A stretch of DNA of 64,000 nt. It comes from Caloramator mitchellensis. Its GTDB lineage: Bacteria > Bacillota > Clostridia > Clostridiales > Caloramatoraceae. The position numbers and the translations under genes were made by a program. Shown here one piece after another: positions 34,719 through 43,198 of this stretch. The notes below the pieces were generated by a model. That model worked only from the letters and a program-made list of their open reading frames with translations, did no database searches and was not told the origin of the DNA. Numbering within the stretch: position 1 is the stretch's first letter; each line of letters starts with the position of its first letter. The stretch is taken from contig NZ_LKHP01000003.1 of NCBI RefSeq assembly GCF_001440545.1, forward strand, positions 124,001 through 188,000, given 5' to 3'.

Positions 34719-35930
34719 ATGATTTTTAAGAAGCTTTTTAATATAACTTTATATGTTTTTGTTTTGCTTGTGCCAATATTGCCGTTAAAGGTAAAGATAT
34801 CTATTTTACCCCTTTCGGCTGACTTTATTATTGCTTCATTTTTAATACTGTTCGGCATTTTAAATGTTATTTTTGAGGATGGATTAGAGAATATTAAGTT
34901 AAGGAATAGGAATATACAATTTTTTAGCATAATTGTTTTTATATTTTTGGTGCTTAATGCGGTTTCATTTTTTGTAGCTGTAAATAAAGGTGCTGCTATA
35001 AGCGAGAGTATGAGATTTTTTGAATATGTATTTTTATTTTATTTTACTTATATTATAGCTGATGAGAAGACTATTAATAGGACATTTAATTTGTTCTTTA
35101 TTGCTATGTTGTTAGCCGCAGCTTATGGAGTAGTTCAGTTTGTGTTTGGACTTTCGCCATATACTGTAAATAGGAATATCAGGCTGAATTCAACTTTTGT
35201 AAACCCTAATTATTGGGGGGCAGCAGTTAATATTGTGATTTTCTATCCAATCGTTGAAATGATAAATAAAAGAAGGATAAGCCTGAATGATAGTTTGTTT
35301 TTAGGGCTATTTATATTTAATTTGCTTTTCAGTTTAAACAGAAGTTCCTGGTTGGCGTTTTTGGCAGGACTTTTTGTAATACTATTGTTGATTAATAAGA
35401 AGTTTATACTCTCTTTACCTGCGTTTATTATTCCTTTGATGGCACATCCTTTTACCAGAAAAAGATTTGTTACGATGCTCTCTGTTGAGAAGATAGCAAA
35501 GGACGCAAGGTTTAAGCTCTGGAAAACAGCTTATATGATGTTTAAGGAACATTTTTGGCTGGGCGTTGGGAACGGCAATTACAGATATTTTTACCCTGAA
35601 TATATAGAAAGATATCCAGCTTTGTTTGTCAGGAAGGAACTTTGGAGTCCGCATAATTCTTTTCTAAAGATGTTTGCTGAGATGGGAATATTCGGTGGAT
35701 TGGTTTTTATCTTGATTTATTTGATGTTGTTTTATATGGTAATTAAGGTATATAAAGGAACGAAAAGGTATAAGGTATACGCTCTAAGTTTAATAGGTTT
35801 TTGGGTTGCGTATCTATTCCAGAACAATTTCAACAATTTGATGTTTATACCACAGCTTAATGTTTTTGCGTGGCTTTTAACGGCATTAATTTTTAAGGCG
35901 TTTGTTCTTGAAACAAAGGAGGCGATTTGA
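34719..35930 (+). CDS. O-antigen ligase / Wzy_C-domain membrane protein
   Basis: 403 residues, ATG 34719 behind GAGGGTG. About 11 membrane segments and the Wzy_C region: LNRSSWLAFLAGLF near residue 208 and a loop with FWLGVGNGNYRYFYPEY and SPHNSFLKMFAEMGI near 280-325. The H-N-S-x-x-K-x-x-A-E-x-G pattern is characteristic of O-antigen ligase/polymerase proteins. It could attach the finished polymer to an envelope acceptor or be a second polymerase. Ends overlapping the start of the dehydrogenase gene. Confidence 0.87.
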   Translation: MIFKKLFNITLYVFVLLVPILPLKVKISILPLSADFIIASFLILFGILNVIFEDGLENIKLRNRNIQFFSIIVFIFLVLNAVSFFVAVNKGAAISESMRFFEYVFLFYFTYIIADEKTINRTFNLFFIAMLLAAAYGVVQFVFGLSPYTVNRNIRLNSTFVNPNYWGAAVNIVIFYPIVEMINKRRISLNDSLFLGLFIFNLLFSLNRSSWLAFLAGLFVILLLINKKFILSLPAFIIPLMAHPFTRKRFVTMLSVEKIAKDARFKLWKTAYMMFKEHFWLGVGNGNYRYFYPEYIERYPALFVRKELWSPHNSFLKMFAEMGIFGGLVFILIYLMLFYMVIKVYKGTKRYKVYALSLIGFWVAYLFQNNFNNLMFIPQLNVFAWLLTALIFKAFVLETKEAI

Positions 35931-37255
35931 TGGATAGAGTGGATGAAAGATTCAAAAGGGTTGCGGTATTTGGACAAGGGTTTGTAGGGCTGCCTCTTTC
36001 ACTTAGCTTTGCTATGAGGGGCTGCGATGTATATGGAGTTGATGTAGTTGAAAGTTTGGTTGTTGAAATAAATAAAGGAATAACTCATCATAAGGAAGGA
36101 TTTGAAGGCAGAAGTATTCAGGAAATTTTGAAGGAACAGCTTGAAGTTGGAAGGTTTAGAGCCACCAGCGATGCAGTAGGGGCTATAAAGAACTGCAACA
36201 ATATAGTTGTAACTGTTGGTATTCCAATAAGGGATGGGAAACACGATTTGACGGACCTTATTGAATGCTGCACATTGATAGGCAGAAATTTGAAAAGGGA
36301 AGATTTAGTTGTAATAAGAAGCACAGTAATTCCAGGAACGACTGAGGATATTCTGCTTCCGATTCTTGAAAAGGAATCGGGTATGAGGGCAGGGGTGGAT
36401 TTCTACCTTGCATATTCATCTGAGAGAATTGCTGAGGGAAAGGCGTTTGAGGAGTTTGCTTATATGCCAACGGTTGTTGCTGGAATAAATGAAGCAAGTG
36501 CAGAATTGGCGAAAGAACTGTTGGAAGTTGTGTGCAAGGCAGATGTGCATATTGCCAGCAGCATGAAGGTTGTTGAGACGGCAAAGGTTTTTGAAAATGT
36601 TCAAAGGGATGTAAATATTGCGATGGTGCAGGAGTTTGCAAGGTTTACAGAGGCTTTGGGAATCAATATTTTTGAGGTTATAAAGGTTGCAAATACGCAT
36701 AAAAGGGTTAATCTACTAACTCCGGGTCCGGGTGTTGGTGGGTATTGCATCCCAAATGCCTATCATTATCTTGAGCCAAAGGCGAAGGATTTAGACGTGC
36801 AGCTTGATATATTGAAGCTGGCGCGCGAGAAAAATGCAAATTTACCAGTAGTTATGGTCAATATATTCGAGAAACTGTTAAACAGGTCTTTTAAGAGTTT
36901 AGAAAACGCAAAAGTTGCAGTTTTGGGAATAGCGATGAAGGATTATTCAAACGATGACAGAATCAGCCCACCAATTGAGATAATTAAAATTTTAAGAAAC
37001 CGCGGGGCACAGGTTTTGGCATACGACCCTGCAGTTGTTACAGAGTATAATTTTAAAGTTGGAACTTTAGAGGAAGCTGTAAATGGGGCAGATGGAATAA
37101 TGGTTCTTGCAAGACAAAAGGAATTTGACGAGATAGATGTTGAAGATTTTATTAAAATGCTGAACAAAAACACTGTAATATTTGACGCTAAAAATTTGTT
37201 TGAGGGGAAAAAGGACCTTTTTGAGGAAAAAGGTATATTATATAGAACTATTTAA
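35930..37255 (+). CDS. Nucleotide-sugar dehydrogenase (UDPG/GDP-mannose dehydrogenase family)
   Basis: 441 residues from ATG 35930, which overlaps the previous stop and follows AAGGAGG. Rossmann GQGFVGLPLSLSFAMRG, RSTVIPGTTED, SSERIAEGKAFEE and the catalytic Cys in GPGVGGYCIPNAYHY. Distinct from the WbpA-like enzyme at 21792 and closer in its SERIAEGKA segment to WecC-type UDP-ManNAc dehydrogenases, but with GYCIPNAYH in place of the common GHCIPVDP. The substrate is therefore open: it may make a second uronic acid for the polymer. Confidence 0.82.
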   Translation: MDRVDERFKRVAVFGQGFVGLPLSLSFAMRGCDVYGVDVVESLVVEINKGITHHKEGFEGRSIQEILKEQLEVGRFRATSDAVGAIKNCNNIVVTVGIPIRDGKHDLTDLIECCTLIGRNLKREDLVVIRSTVIPGTTEDILLPILEKESGMRAGVDFYLAYSSERIAEGKAFEEFAYMPTVVAGINEASAELAKELLEVVCKADVHIASSMKVVETAKVFENVQRDVNIAMVQEFARFTEALGINIFEVIKVANTHKRVNLLTPGPGVGGYCIPNAYHYLEPKAKDLDVQLDILKLAREKNANLPVVMVNIFEKLLNRSFKSLENAKVAVLGIAMKDYSNDDRISPPIEIIKILRNRGAQVLAYDPAVVTEYNFKVGTLEEAVNGADGIMVLARQKEFDEIDVEDFIKMLNKNTVIFDAKNLFEGKKDLFEEKGILYRTI

Positions 37256-37256
37256 T

Positions 37257-37283
37257 GGTGCCAGGCACTTAAGATTAAGTTTT
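37257..37283. repeat. REP-like palindrome, copy C2
   Basis: GGTGCCAGGCACTTAAGATT with a following AAGTTTT, 1 nt after the dehydrogenase stop. Same family as 23154, 54818, 54970 and 60738. Confidence 0.75.
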
Positions 37284-37331
37284 ACTTCATTAATTATCGA
37301 ATACTAAGATTGGTTGATAAATGTTTGTCCA

Positions 37332-37376
37332 AATTGACAAACAACTCAAGAAGTCAAGAAATCAAGTGAATGTCAC
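37332..37376 (+). repeat. 45-bp locus repeat, copy 7
   Basis: AACTC variant. Lies 77 nt before the next gene, so unlike copies 3-6 it does not abut the ribosome site. Confidence 0.92.
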
Positions 37377-37453
37377 TCAATAGTTGCTAATGAGTATTTG
37401 TTGTGGTATAAATATTTTAGTATATATAAAAGTCAGGAGGCTGGCACAAATAT

Positions 37454-38581
37454 ATGAAAGTTATGCATATTATAAGTGGAGGGGAAGTTGGAGGTTCGAG
37501 GGTTCATCTTTTGAGTCTGGTTTCAAATTCTGAATGTGATGAGCATATTATAATATGTCTTATGGATGGTAAGCTTTATAGGGAAGCTATTGAGATGGGG
37601 CTTGATATAAGACTGATTGAGCAGAAGAATAGATTTGATTTAAAGGTTGTTGACGATATTGTAAGGATTTGCAAAGAGGAAGAGGTAAGATTAGTTAATT
37701 GCCATGGTGCAAGGGCAAATTTTTTGGCGTATTTTTTAAGACAAAAGTTGAAAGTTCCTTTTGTTACTACAATTCACAGCGACTATATGAAGGATTACGA
37801 AGGCAATTTTTTTAAGACATTGGTGTTTTCAAATATAAATAAAATGGTTTTAAGGTATTTTGACTATTACATAGCTGTGTCGGATGAATTTAAAAAAATG
37901 CTTGTTGAAAGAAGATTTGATGAGAATAGAATATTTGTCGTATATAATGGGATTGACTTTAACAATGTTTTGTTGAAATCAAACAGGAAAAATATTTTGA
38001 AAAAATATAAAATCAGAAATGACTCTAAAATTATAACAATGGTTGCGAGGCTTCATCCCATTAAGGGACATAAGTTTTTGTTTGATGCTATTAAACTTGT
38101 TTTAAAGGAATACGACGATGTTGTATTTTTGTTGATTGGGGACGGTTCTTTCAAAAGTGAACTTTTAAATTATAGCAAGGAATTAAATATTTTGCATAGA
38201 TTAAGGTTTCTTGGGTTTCATAAACCAGATGAATATTTGGCGGTTTCAAATTTTACAGTTTTAACATCCCAGAGCGAGAGCTTCCCATTAAGCATATTAG
38301 AGGCTGCAAAGTATAAAAAGACTGTTGTGGCGACGGATGTAGGAGGAGTATCAAAATTGATAGAAGATGGAGTTAATGGATATTTAGTTAACTATGGAGA
38401 AGTGGAAGAACTTGCAGAAAAGATATTGAGTCTTTTGAGGGATGATTTAAAGTGCCAGCAGTTTGGACAAAGGCTTCATGAAAAGGCGAAGGAAAATTAT
38501 TCAGTCGAGAAATTTGCTAAGCAGTATAGGGATATTTATGTGAAGATTGAAGGTGCTGGTAGAACAGGCAACGGTAGATAA
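37454..38581 (+). CDS. Glycosyltransferase, GT4 type
   Basis: 375 residues, ATG 37454; AGGAGG lies 13 nt upstream, a little far. N-terminal ISGGEVGGSRVHLLSL, acceptor domain HGARANF near residue 80, then FVVYNGIDFNN, VARLHPIKGHKFLFDA and SQSESFPLSILEAAKYKK, the GT4 EX7E motif. A retaining transferase for repeat-unit assembly in the cytoplasm. It starts a second transcription-like block after a 198-nt gap with two repeats. Confidence 0.88.
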   Translation: MKVMHIISGGEVGGSRVHLLSLVSNSECDEHIIICLMDGKLYREAIEMGLDIRLIEQKNRFDLKVVDDIVRICKEEEVRLVNCHGARANFLAYFLRQKLKVPFVTTIHSDYMKDYEGNFFKTLVFSNINKMVLRYFDYYIAVSDEFKKMLVERRFDENRIFVVYNGIDFNNVLLKSNRKNILKKYKIRNDSKIITMVARLHPIKGHKFLFDAIKLVLKEYDDVVFLLIGDGSFKSELLNYSKELNILHRLRFLGFHKPDEYLAVSNFTVLTSQSESFPLSILEAAKYKKTVVATDVGGVSKLIEDGVNGYLVNYGEVEELAEKILSLLRDDLKCQQFGQRLHEKAKENYSVEKFAKQYRDIYVKIEGAGRTGNGR

Positions 38582-38641
38582 ATTGTAAGGCGAAACTTAG
38601 GGGTGCTCTGTTAAACTTGTTATAGCTTAATAGCTTGGCTA

Positions 38642-38686
38642 AATTGACAAACAACTCAAGAAGTCAAGAAATCAAGTGAATGTCAC
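38642..38686 (+). repeat. 45-bp locus repeat, copy 8
   Basis: Ends directly against CAGGAGG of the WecG/TagA-type gene. Identical to copy 7 across the core. Confidence 0.92.
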
Positions 38687-38700
38687 TCAGGAGGATTAGG

Positions 38701-39423
38701 ATGTTGAAGGAGAATTATCTAGGAGTTGATGTATGTCCTTTGAATATGGGACAAGTCTTAGTTGAGGTGGATAGAATCATATTGGAAAAGGAACCTTCTT
38801 TTATCGTTGCGATAAACCCTGAAAAGATTATGAAGGCGCAGGAGGATAGCAATTTAAAAGAGCTTTTAAATAGTGCAGCCCTTCAAATTGCAGATGGGGT
38901 TGGAGTGGTTATAGCTTCGATATTGAACGGAGGCAGGATAAGAAGCAGAGTTACTGGAATTGATTTGATGGTAAATATCTGCAAAAGGGCGGCTGAAAAG
39001 GGATATGGTGTTTACTTCTTAGGTGCTAAGCCGGGAGTTGCTGAGACTGCAGTAGAGGTGCTAAAGAAAAGGTTTAAAGGCTTAAATGTGGTCGGAGTAA
39101 GAGATGGATATTATAAGGATGAAGCAGAAGTAATAAAGGATATAATCGAGAAAAAACCAGATATTTTATTTGTTGCTATGGGAAGTCCAAAGCAGGAATA
39201 TTGGATAAGGAATAATATGGAAAAGCTAAATGTTTCGTTATATATGGGAATTGGAGGCAGTTTAGATGTTTTGTCTGGAAACATCAAAAGGGCGCCTAAG
39301 TTTATGAGAAGTTGCGGATTAGAGTGGCTATATAGATTGATAAAAGAACCTTGGAGATATAAAAGAATGGGTGTTTTACCAGTATTTTTATACAGGGTAT
39401 TAAAAGAGAGGTTTAAAAAATGA
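38701..39423 (+). CDS. WecG/TagA/CpsF-family glycosyltransferase (GT26)
   Basis: 240 residues from ATG 38701 behind AGGAGG; the longer frame from 38680 starts inside the repeat. Conserved AINPEKIMKAQED, ADGVGVVIASILNGG, RVTGIDLM, LGAKPGVAE, VAMGSPKQEYWI and GIGGSLDVLSG mark the family. TagA adds ManNAc, and WecG adds ManNAcA, to an undecaprenyl-PP-linked sugar. With the mannuronic-acid pathway in this locus, it is the natural candidate to transfer the diacetamido-mannuronic acid, by inference. Overlaps the deacetylase start by 4 nt. Confidence 0.92.
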   Translation: MLKENYLGVDVCPLNMGQVLVEVDRIILEKEPSFIVAINPEKIMKAQEDSNLKELLNSAALQIADGVGVVIASILNGGRIRSRVTGIDLMVNICKRAAEKGYGVYFLGAKPGVAETAVEVLKKRFKGLNVVGVRDGYYKDEAEVIKDIIEKKPDILFVAMGSPKQEYWIRNNMEKLNVSLYMGIGGSLDVLSGNIKRAPKFMRSCGLEWLYRLIKEPWRYKRMGVLPVFLYRVLKERFKK

Positions 39424-40292
39424 GCAAGTCTAAATGTCTGGTAATTTTTTTTATTATTTTGCTTCTTTTCAGTTCTAACTTAAATTGTGTTAATGCAAAG
39501 TCAGAAAAAATATATTATAGAAATAAGATTATAGTTTTAACATATCATAATGTCAGCCCGCAAAAATTAACAAGGCTTACAATAACACCAGAAAGATTTG
39601 AGTCCGATATTATGCTATTAAGGGAAAAAGGTTTTAACTTTGTTTCTTTAAGGCAGACGATAGATGCTATTAATGGCAAGGGCAAAATTCCAGCAAATGC
39701 TGTTTTAATTACATTTGACGATGGATTAAAGGGTTTTTATAAACATGCAATGCCAATAATAAAAAAATATCGCATTCCAACTGTAAATTTTGTAATAACA
39801 TCAAGAATTAAAAACAATGCTACAAAGGATAGTATTTCTATGAACACAGAGGAAATAAAGGATGTTATTTCAACGGGTTTAGTTGAAATTCAATCCCACA
39901 CCCACGCGAGCCATGATTATATTTACATAAATGAAAATTTGGACAAAAGAAGCAAACTTGCATATCGAGCCTACGACCCTGTTAAAAAGACTATTGAAAG
40001 GCAAAATGATTTTGAAAATAGAATTTATAATGACCTTGTTGAATCAAGAAAAATATTAAAGGATGAATTTGGTATAGAATCAGATACACTTTGTTTTCCT
40101 TTTGGCCATTATAATAAAAAGGTCATAGATGAAGCTAAAAAGGCAGGATTTAAGTATTTTGTGACGACGGAAAGAGCAGCTAATGTATTAGCCTCCAAGT
40201 CGAATAAATTGTATAGGCTTCCTGCTGGATATAGCGATTTGAGCAGCAAGGAGGTGCTTAATGAAATTTTGAAATATGGGAGCTTAAAGTAA
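39420..40292 (+). CDS. Secreted polysaccharide deacetylase (NodB homology)
   Basis: 290 residues, ATG 39420 overlapping the previous stop. Signal peptide about 1-26. NodB domain: LTYHNVSP, LITFDDGLKGFYKHAMP with the catalytic and metal Asp pair, then EIQSHTHASHD with the metal-binding His residues, and LCFPFGHYNKKVIDEA. A carbohydrate esterase 4 enzyme that removes N-acetyl groups from exported polysaccharide, which makes it cationic and surface-bound. It is the last gene of the locus, before a terminator. Confidence 0.92.
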   Translation: MSKSKCLVIFFIILLLFSSNLNCVNAKSEKIYYRNKIIVLTYHNVSPQKLTRLTITPERFESDIMLLREKGFNFVSLRQTIDAINGKGKIPANAVLITFDDGLKGFYKHAMPIIKKYRIPTVNFVITSRIKNNATKDSISMNTEEIKDVISTGLVEIQSHTHASHDYIYINENLDKRSKLAYRAYDPVKKTIERQNDFENRIYNDLVESRKILKDEFGIESDTLCFPFGHYNKKVIDEAKKAGFKYFVTTERAANVLASKSNKLYRLPAGYSDLSSKEVLNEILKYGSLK

Positions 40293-40365
40293 TAGAGTTA
40301 ATCGAGTATTGATTTTTGGGATAATGACATTGATGATGAGGTGTGGAATAATGTTTAGGCAAGGG

Positions 40366-40396
40366 GATTAGCATCAAAAGGTGCTAGTCTTTTTTT
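40366..40396 (+). terminator. Intrinsic terminator closing the polysaccharide locus
   Basis: GATTAGCATC pairs with GGTGCTAGTC (two G-T pairs), A-rich loop, then seven T. Confidence 0.88.
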
Positions 40397-40463
40397 ATTT
40401 GTTGAGATGGGCTTAAGATGTTCGAATATTACACAATCTTAAAAAAAAATTATTTCACAACTA

Positions 40464-40498
40464 TTGCATAATTATAAATTAATATGTATAATTATAAA
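40464..40498 (+). promoter_or_regulatory. argG promoter with tandem ARG-box-like repeats
   Basis: TTGCAT (40464-40469) and TATAAT (40487-40492) with a 17-bp spacer. The 13-mers GCATAATTATAAA (40466) and GTATAATTATAAA (40486) repeat 20 bp apart, two helical turns, as expected of paired ArgR sites overlapping a promoter. ArgR control is inferred. Confidence 0.6.
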
Positions 40499-40522
40499 AA
40501 ACAATCAAAAGGGGGAATTTAG

Positions 40523-41742
40523 ATGGGAAGATAATACTTGCATATTCAGGAGGTCTGGACACTTCAATAATCATTCCATGGCTAAAGGAAAATTACAACA
40601 GTGAGATTGTAGCTGTTTGCATTGATGTTGGCCAAGGGGATGATATGGAAAAGGTTAAGGAAAAGGCTTTAAAGAGCGGAGCATCCAAGGTTTATATTGA
40701 GGATGTTAAAAAGGATTTTGTATCAGAGTATCTTTTTAAGGCTGTTAAGGCAAGAGCTTTGTATGAAGGGAAGTATCTTCTTGGAACATCATTCGCAAGA
40801 CCCATAATGGCTGTTAAACTTGTTGAGATTGCCCATATGGAAGGGGCGGATATTATCTGTCATGGCTGCACAGGAAAGGGCAACGATCAGGTTAGATTTG
40901 AACTTGGTATAGCTGCACTTGACCCGAAGATAAAAATAATTGCGCCGTGGAGAATATGGAATATTAAGTCAAGGGAAGATGCAATCGATTATGCGAACAG
41001 CAAAGGCATAGAAGTTCCAGTTACAAAGCAAAAAATTTATTCTGTGGATAAAAATCTATGGCATACAAGCCATGAAGGCGGGGACTTAGAAGACCTTTGG
41101 AACGAACATAACGATGATATGTATGACACAGTGACTCCACCAGAAAGAGCAAAGGATTCTCCAACTTATATAGAGATTGACTTCGAAAAGGGTATTCCAA
41201 AAAAGGTTGACGGAAAAGAATTAGAGCCTGTCGAACTTATTGAAACATTGAACAGAATAGGTGGAGAGAATGGAATTGGAGTCATTGATATAGTCGAAAA
41301 CAGATTAGTAGGTATGAAATCAAGAGGTGTATATGAAACGCCTGCAGGAACTATTCTTTATGAGGCCCACAGGAGCCTTGAGGCAATAACGCTTGATAAG
41401 GAAACATTTCATTATAAAGAACTAATATCGCATAAATATGCAGAAGTTGTATATAATGGACTATGGTTTACAAAACTGAGGGAAGCACTAGATGCTTTTA
41501 TTGAAGCAACACAGGAGAACGTTAGTGGAAAGGTCAAACTAAAGCTTTATAAAGGCAACATAAAGGTTGCAGGTGTTAATAGTAAATATGCCCTTTATGA
41601 TAAAAATATTTCTTCATTTGGATTCAGTGAAATATATAGCCATAAGGATGCAGAAGGATTCATCAATTTATTTGGATTACCAATTAAGATAAATTCATTA
41701 ATGAAGGCGGGAATGATAGAAAATGAAACTTTGGGGTGGTAG
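40523..41742 (+). CDS. argG: Argininosuccinate synthase, apparent frameshift at codon 2
   Basis: From 40525 to 41742 one frame encodes a full ArgG (about 405 residues): [16 protein letters not shown] with the ATP-binding PP loop, GQGDDMEKV, then [20 protein letters not shown] and the C-terminal tetramer arm. No ATG, GTG or TTG in that frame precedes the loop. The ATG at 40523, well placed after AAAAGGGGG, is one base out of register (ATG GGA AGA TAA); one more G would restore [11 protein letters not shown]. The first in-frame ATG (40645) would drop the ATP site. So the gene is either mutated at its start or the sequence lacks one G. The enzyme joins citrulline and aspartate in arginine synthesis. 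Confidence 0.85.
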
Positions 41743-43039
41743 ATTCAACAAAGACCAAAATGAATTGATGAAGGAATTTAACTCGTCCTTTGGTTTCGAT
41801 AAAAGGTTGATTTTTGAAGATATTAAAGGAAGCATAGCCCATGCAAGGATGCTAAAAAAAATTGGAGTATTCAGTGACGATGAGTTTGGCCTAATCGATG
41901 AGTCTTTAAACGAATTAATAAAGCAAATAAGGTCATGTCAAATAGAAGTTGATGGAGACTTTGAAGATGTTCATACATTTGTTGAAAATTTCCTTGTTCA
42001 AAAACTTGGAGATTTGGGTAAAAAGATTCATACTGCTCGAAGCAGAAATGACCAGGTAGCACTTGATATGAGATTATATTTAAAAAATGCGTGTAATAAT
42101 GTTATAGACTATATCGAAGCATTAAGAGTTGCTTTGAGTAAAAAGGGCGCTGAAAATCCTTATCTTATGCCAGGATTTACTCATTTGCAGCCTGCACAAA
42201 TAATTACATTTAAGTATTATCTATCGGCATATAACAGCATGCTTCAAAGAGATAAAAAAAGACTTATTAATGCTATAGACAATATGGATAAAAATCCACT
42301 TGGTTCATGTGCCCTTGCAGGAACAACACATGATATCGATATGGAATATACAAGTGATATTTTAGGGTTTATAAAACCCGTAGACAATTTTATAGATGGA
42401 GTTTCGGATAGGGATTTTGTAATTGAAGTTTTAGCTGCGCTCTCAATACTTATGATGCACTTGAGCAGATTGTGCGAAGATTTAATAATTTATAGCAGCA
42501 ATCAGTTTAGGTTTATTACAATAAATGACCAATATTCAACTGGAAGCAGCATAATGCCACAAAAGAAAAACCCGGACAGCCTTGAGCTTATTAGAGGTAA
42601 AACGGGAAGAGTATATGGAGATTTGGTAGCATTGTTAACGACTATGAAGGCTCTTCCTCTTGCATATAACAAGGATATGCAAGAGGATAAGGAACCTGTA
42701 TTTGATGCAATTGATACTGTCATTGCTTGTATCAGGGTTATGAAGGGCGTTATTGAAACTTTAAAAGTTAATAAGGATGAAATGCTAATTAGCTTGAATA
42801 AAGGGTTTATTAATGCTACTGAAGTTGCAGATTATCTTGTTAAAAAGGGAGTTGCTTTTAGAAGCGCACATGAAATAGTTGGAAGGATAGTTTTATTTTG
42901 CGAAGAAAAAAATAGAAACATTCATGAACTTTCAATTGAAGAACTAAAAAAATTTAGCGAACTTTTTGATAATGATATATATCCATATATTGACTATTTT
43001 AATATTGTAAACAAAGGAATTAAGAAAGCTATGCTGTAG
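41723..43039 (+). CDS. argH: Argininosuccinate lyase
   Basis: 438 residues, ATG 41723 overlapping argG by 20 nt. [22 protein letters not shown] opening, [13 protein letters not shown] near residue 100, THLQPAQ near 153 and the fumarase-superfamily signature [12 protein letters not shown] near 273, whose Ser is catalytic. It splits argininosuccinate into arginine and fumarate, the step after ArgG. The overlap shows translational coupling. Length is slightly below the usual 455-465, but no motif is missing. Confidence 0.95.
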   Translation: MKLWGGRFNKDQNELMKEFNSSFGFDKRLIFEDIKGSIAHARMLKKIGVFSDDEFGLIDESLNELIKQIRSCQIEVDGDFEDVHTFVENFLVQKLGDLGKKIHTARSRNDQVALDMRLYLKNACNNVIDYIEALRVALSKKGAENPYLMPGFTHLQPAQIITFKYYLSAYNSMLQRDKKRLINAIDNMDKNPLGSCALAGTTHDIDMEYTSDILGFIKPVDNFIDGVSDRDFVIEVLAALSILMMHLSRLCEDLIIYSSNQFRFITINDQYSTGSSIMPQKKNPDSLELIRGKTGRVYGDLVALLTTMKALPLAYNKDMQEDKEPVFDAIDTVIACIRVMKGVIETLKVNKDEMLISLNKGFINATEVADYLVKKGVAFRSAHEIVGRIVLFCEEKNRNIHELSIEELKKFSELFDNDIYPYIDYFNIVNKGIKKAML

Positions 43040-43140
43040 TTTACAGCAAATTCATTCCGATTTCGACGATAAATCTTTAAAATAAAATAAATTAAATTAT
43101 TTATCGACAAAAGTTTATAAAATTATGACAATTTAGAATA

Positions 43141-43169
43141 TTGAAAAAAGTTGCACAAAATGATATAGT
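43141..43169 (+). promoter_or_regulatory. Promoter of the liv operon
   Basis: TTGAAA (43141-43146) and TATAGT (43164-43169), 17-bp spacer, with an extended TGA before the -10 box. Starts about 100 nt after argH. Confidence 0.7.
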
Positions 43170-43198
43170 AAATTTATACAATTTTAAGGAGGGGTCAC

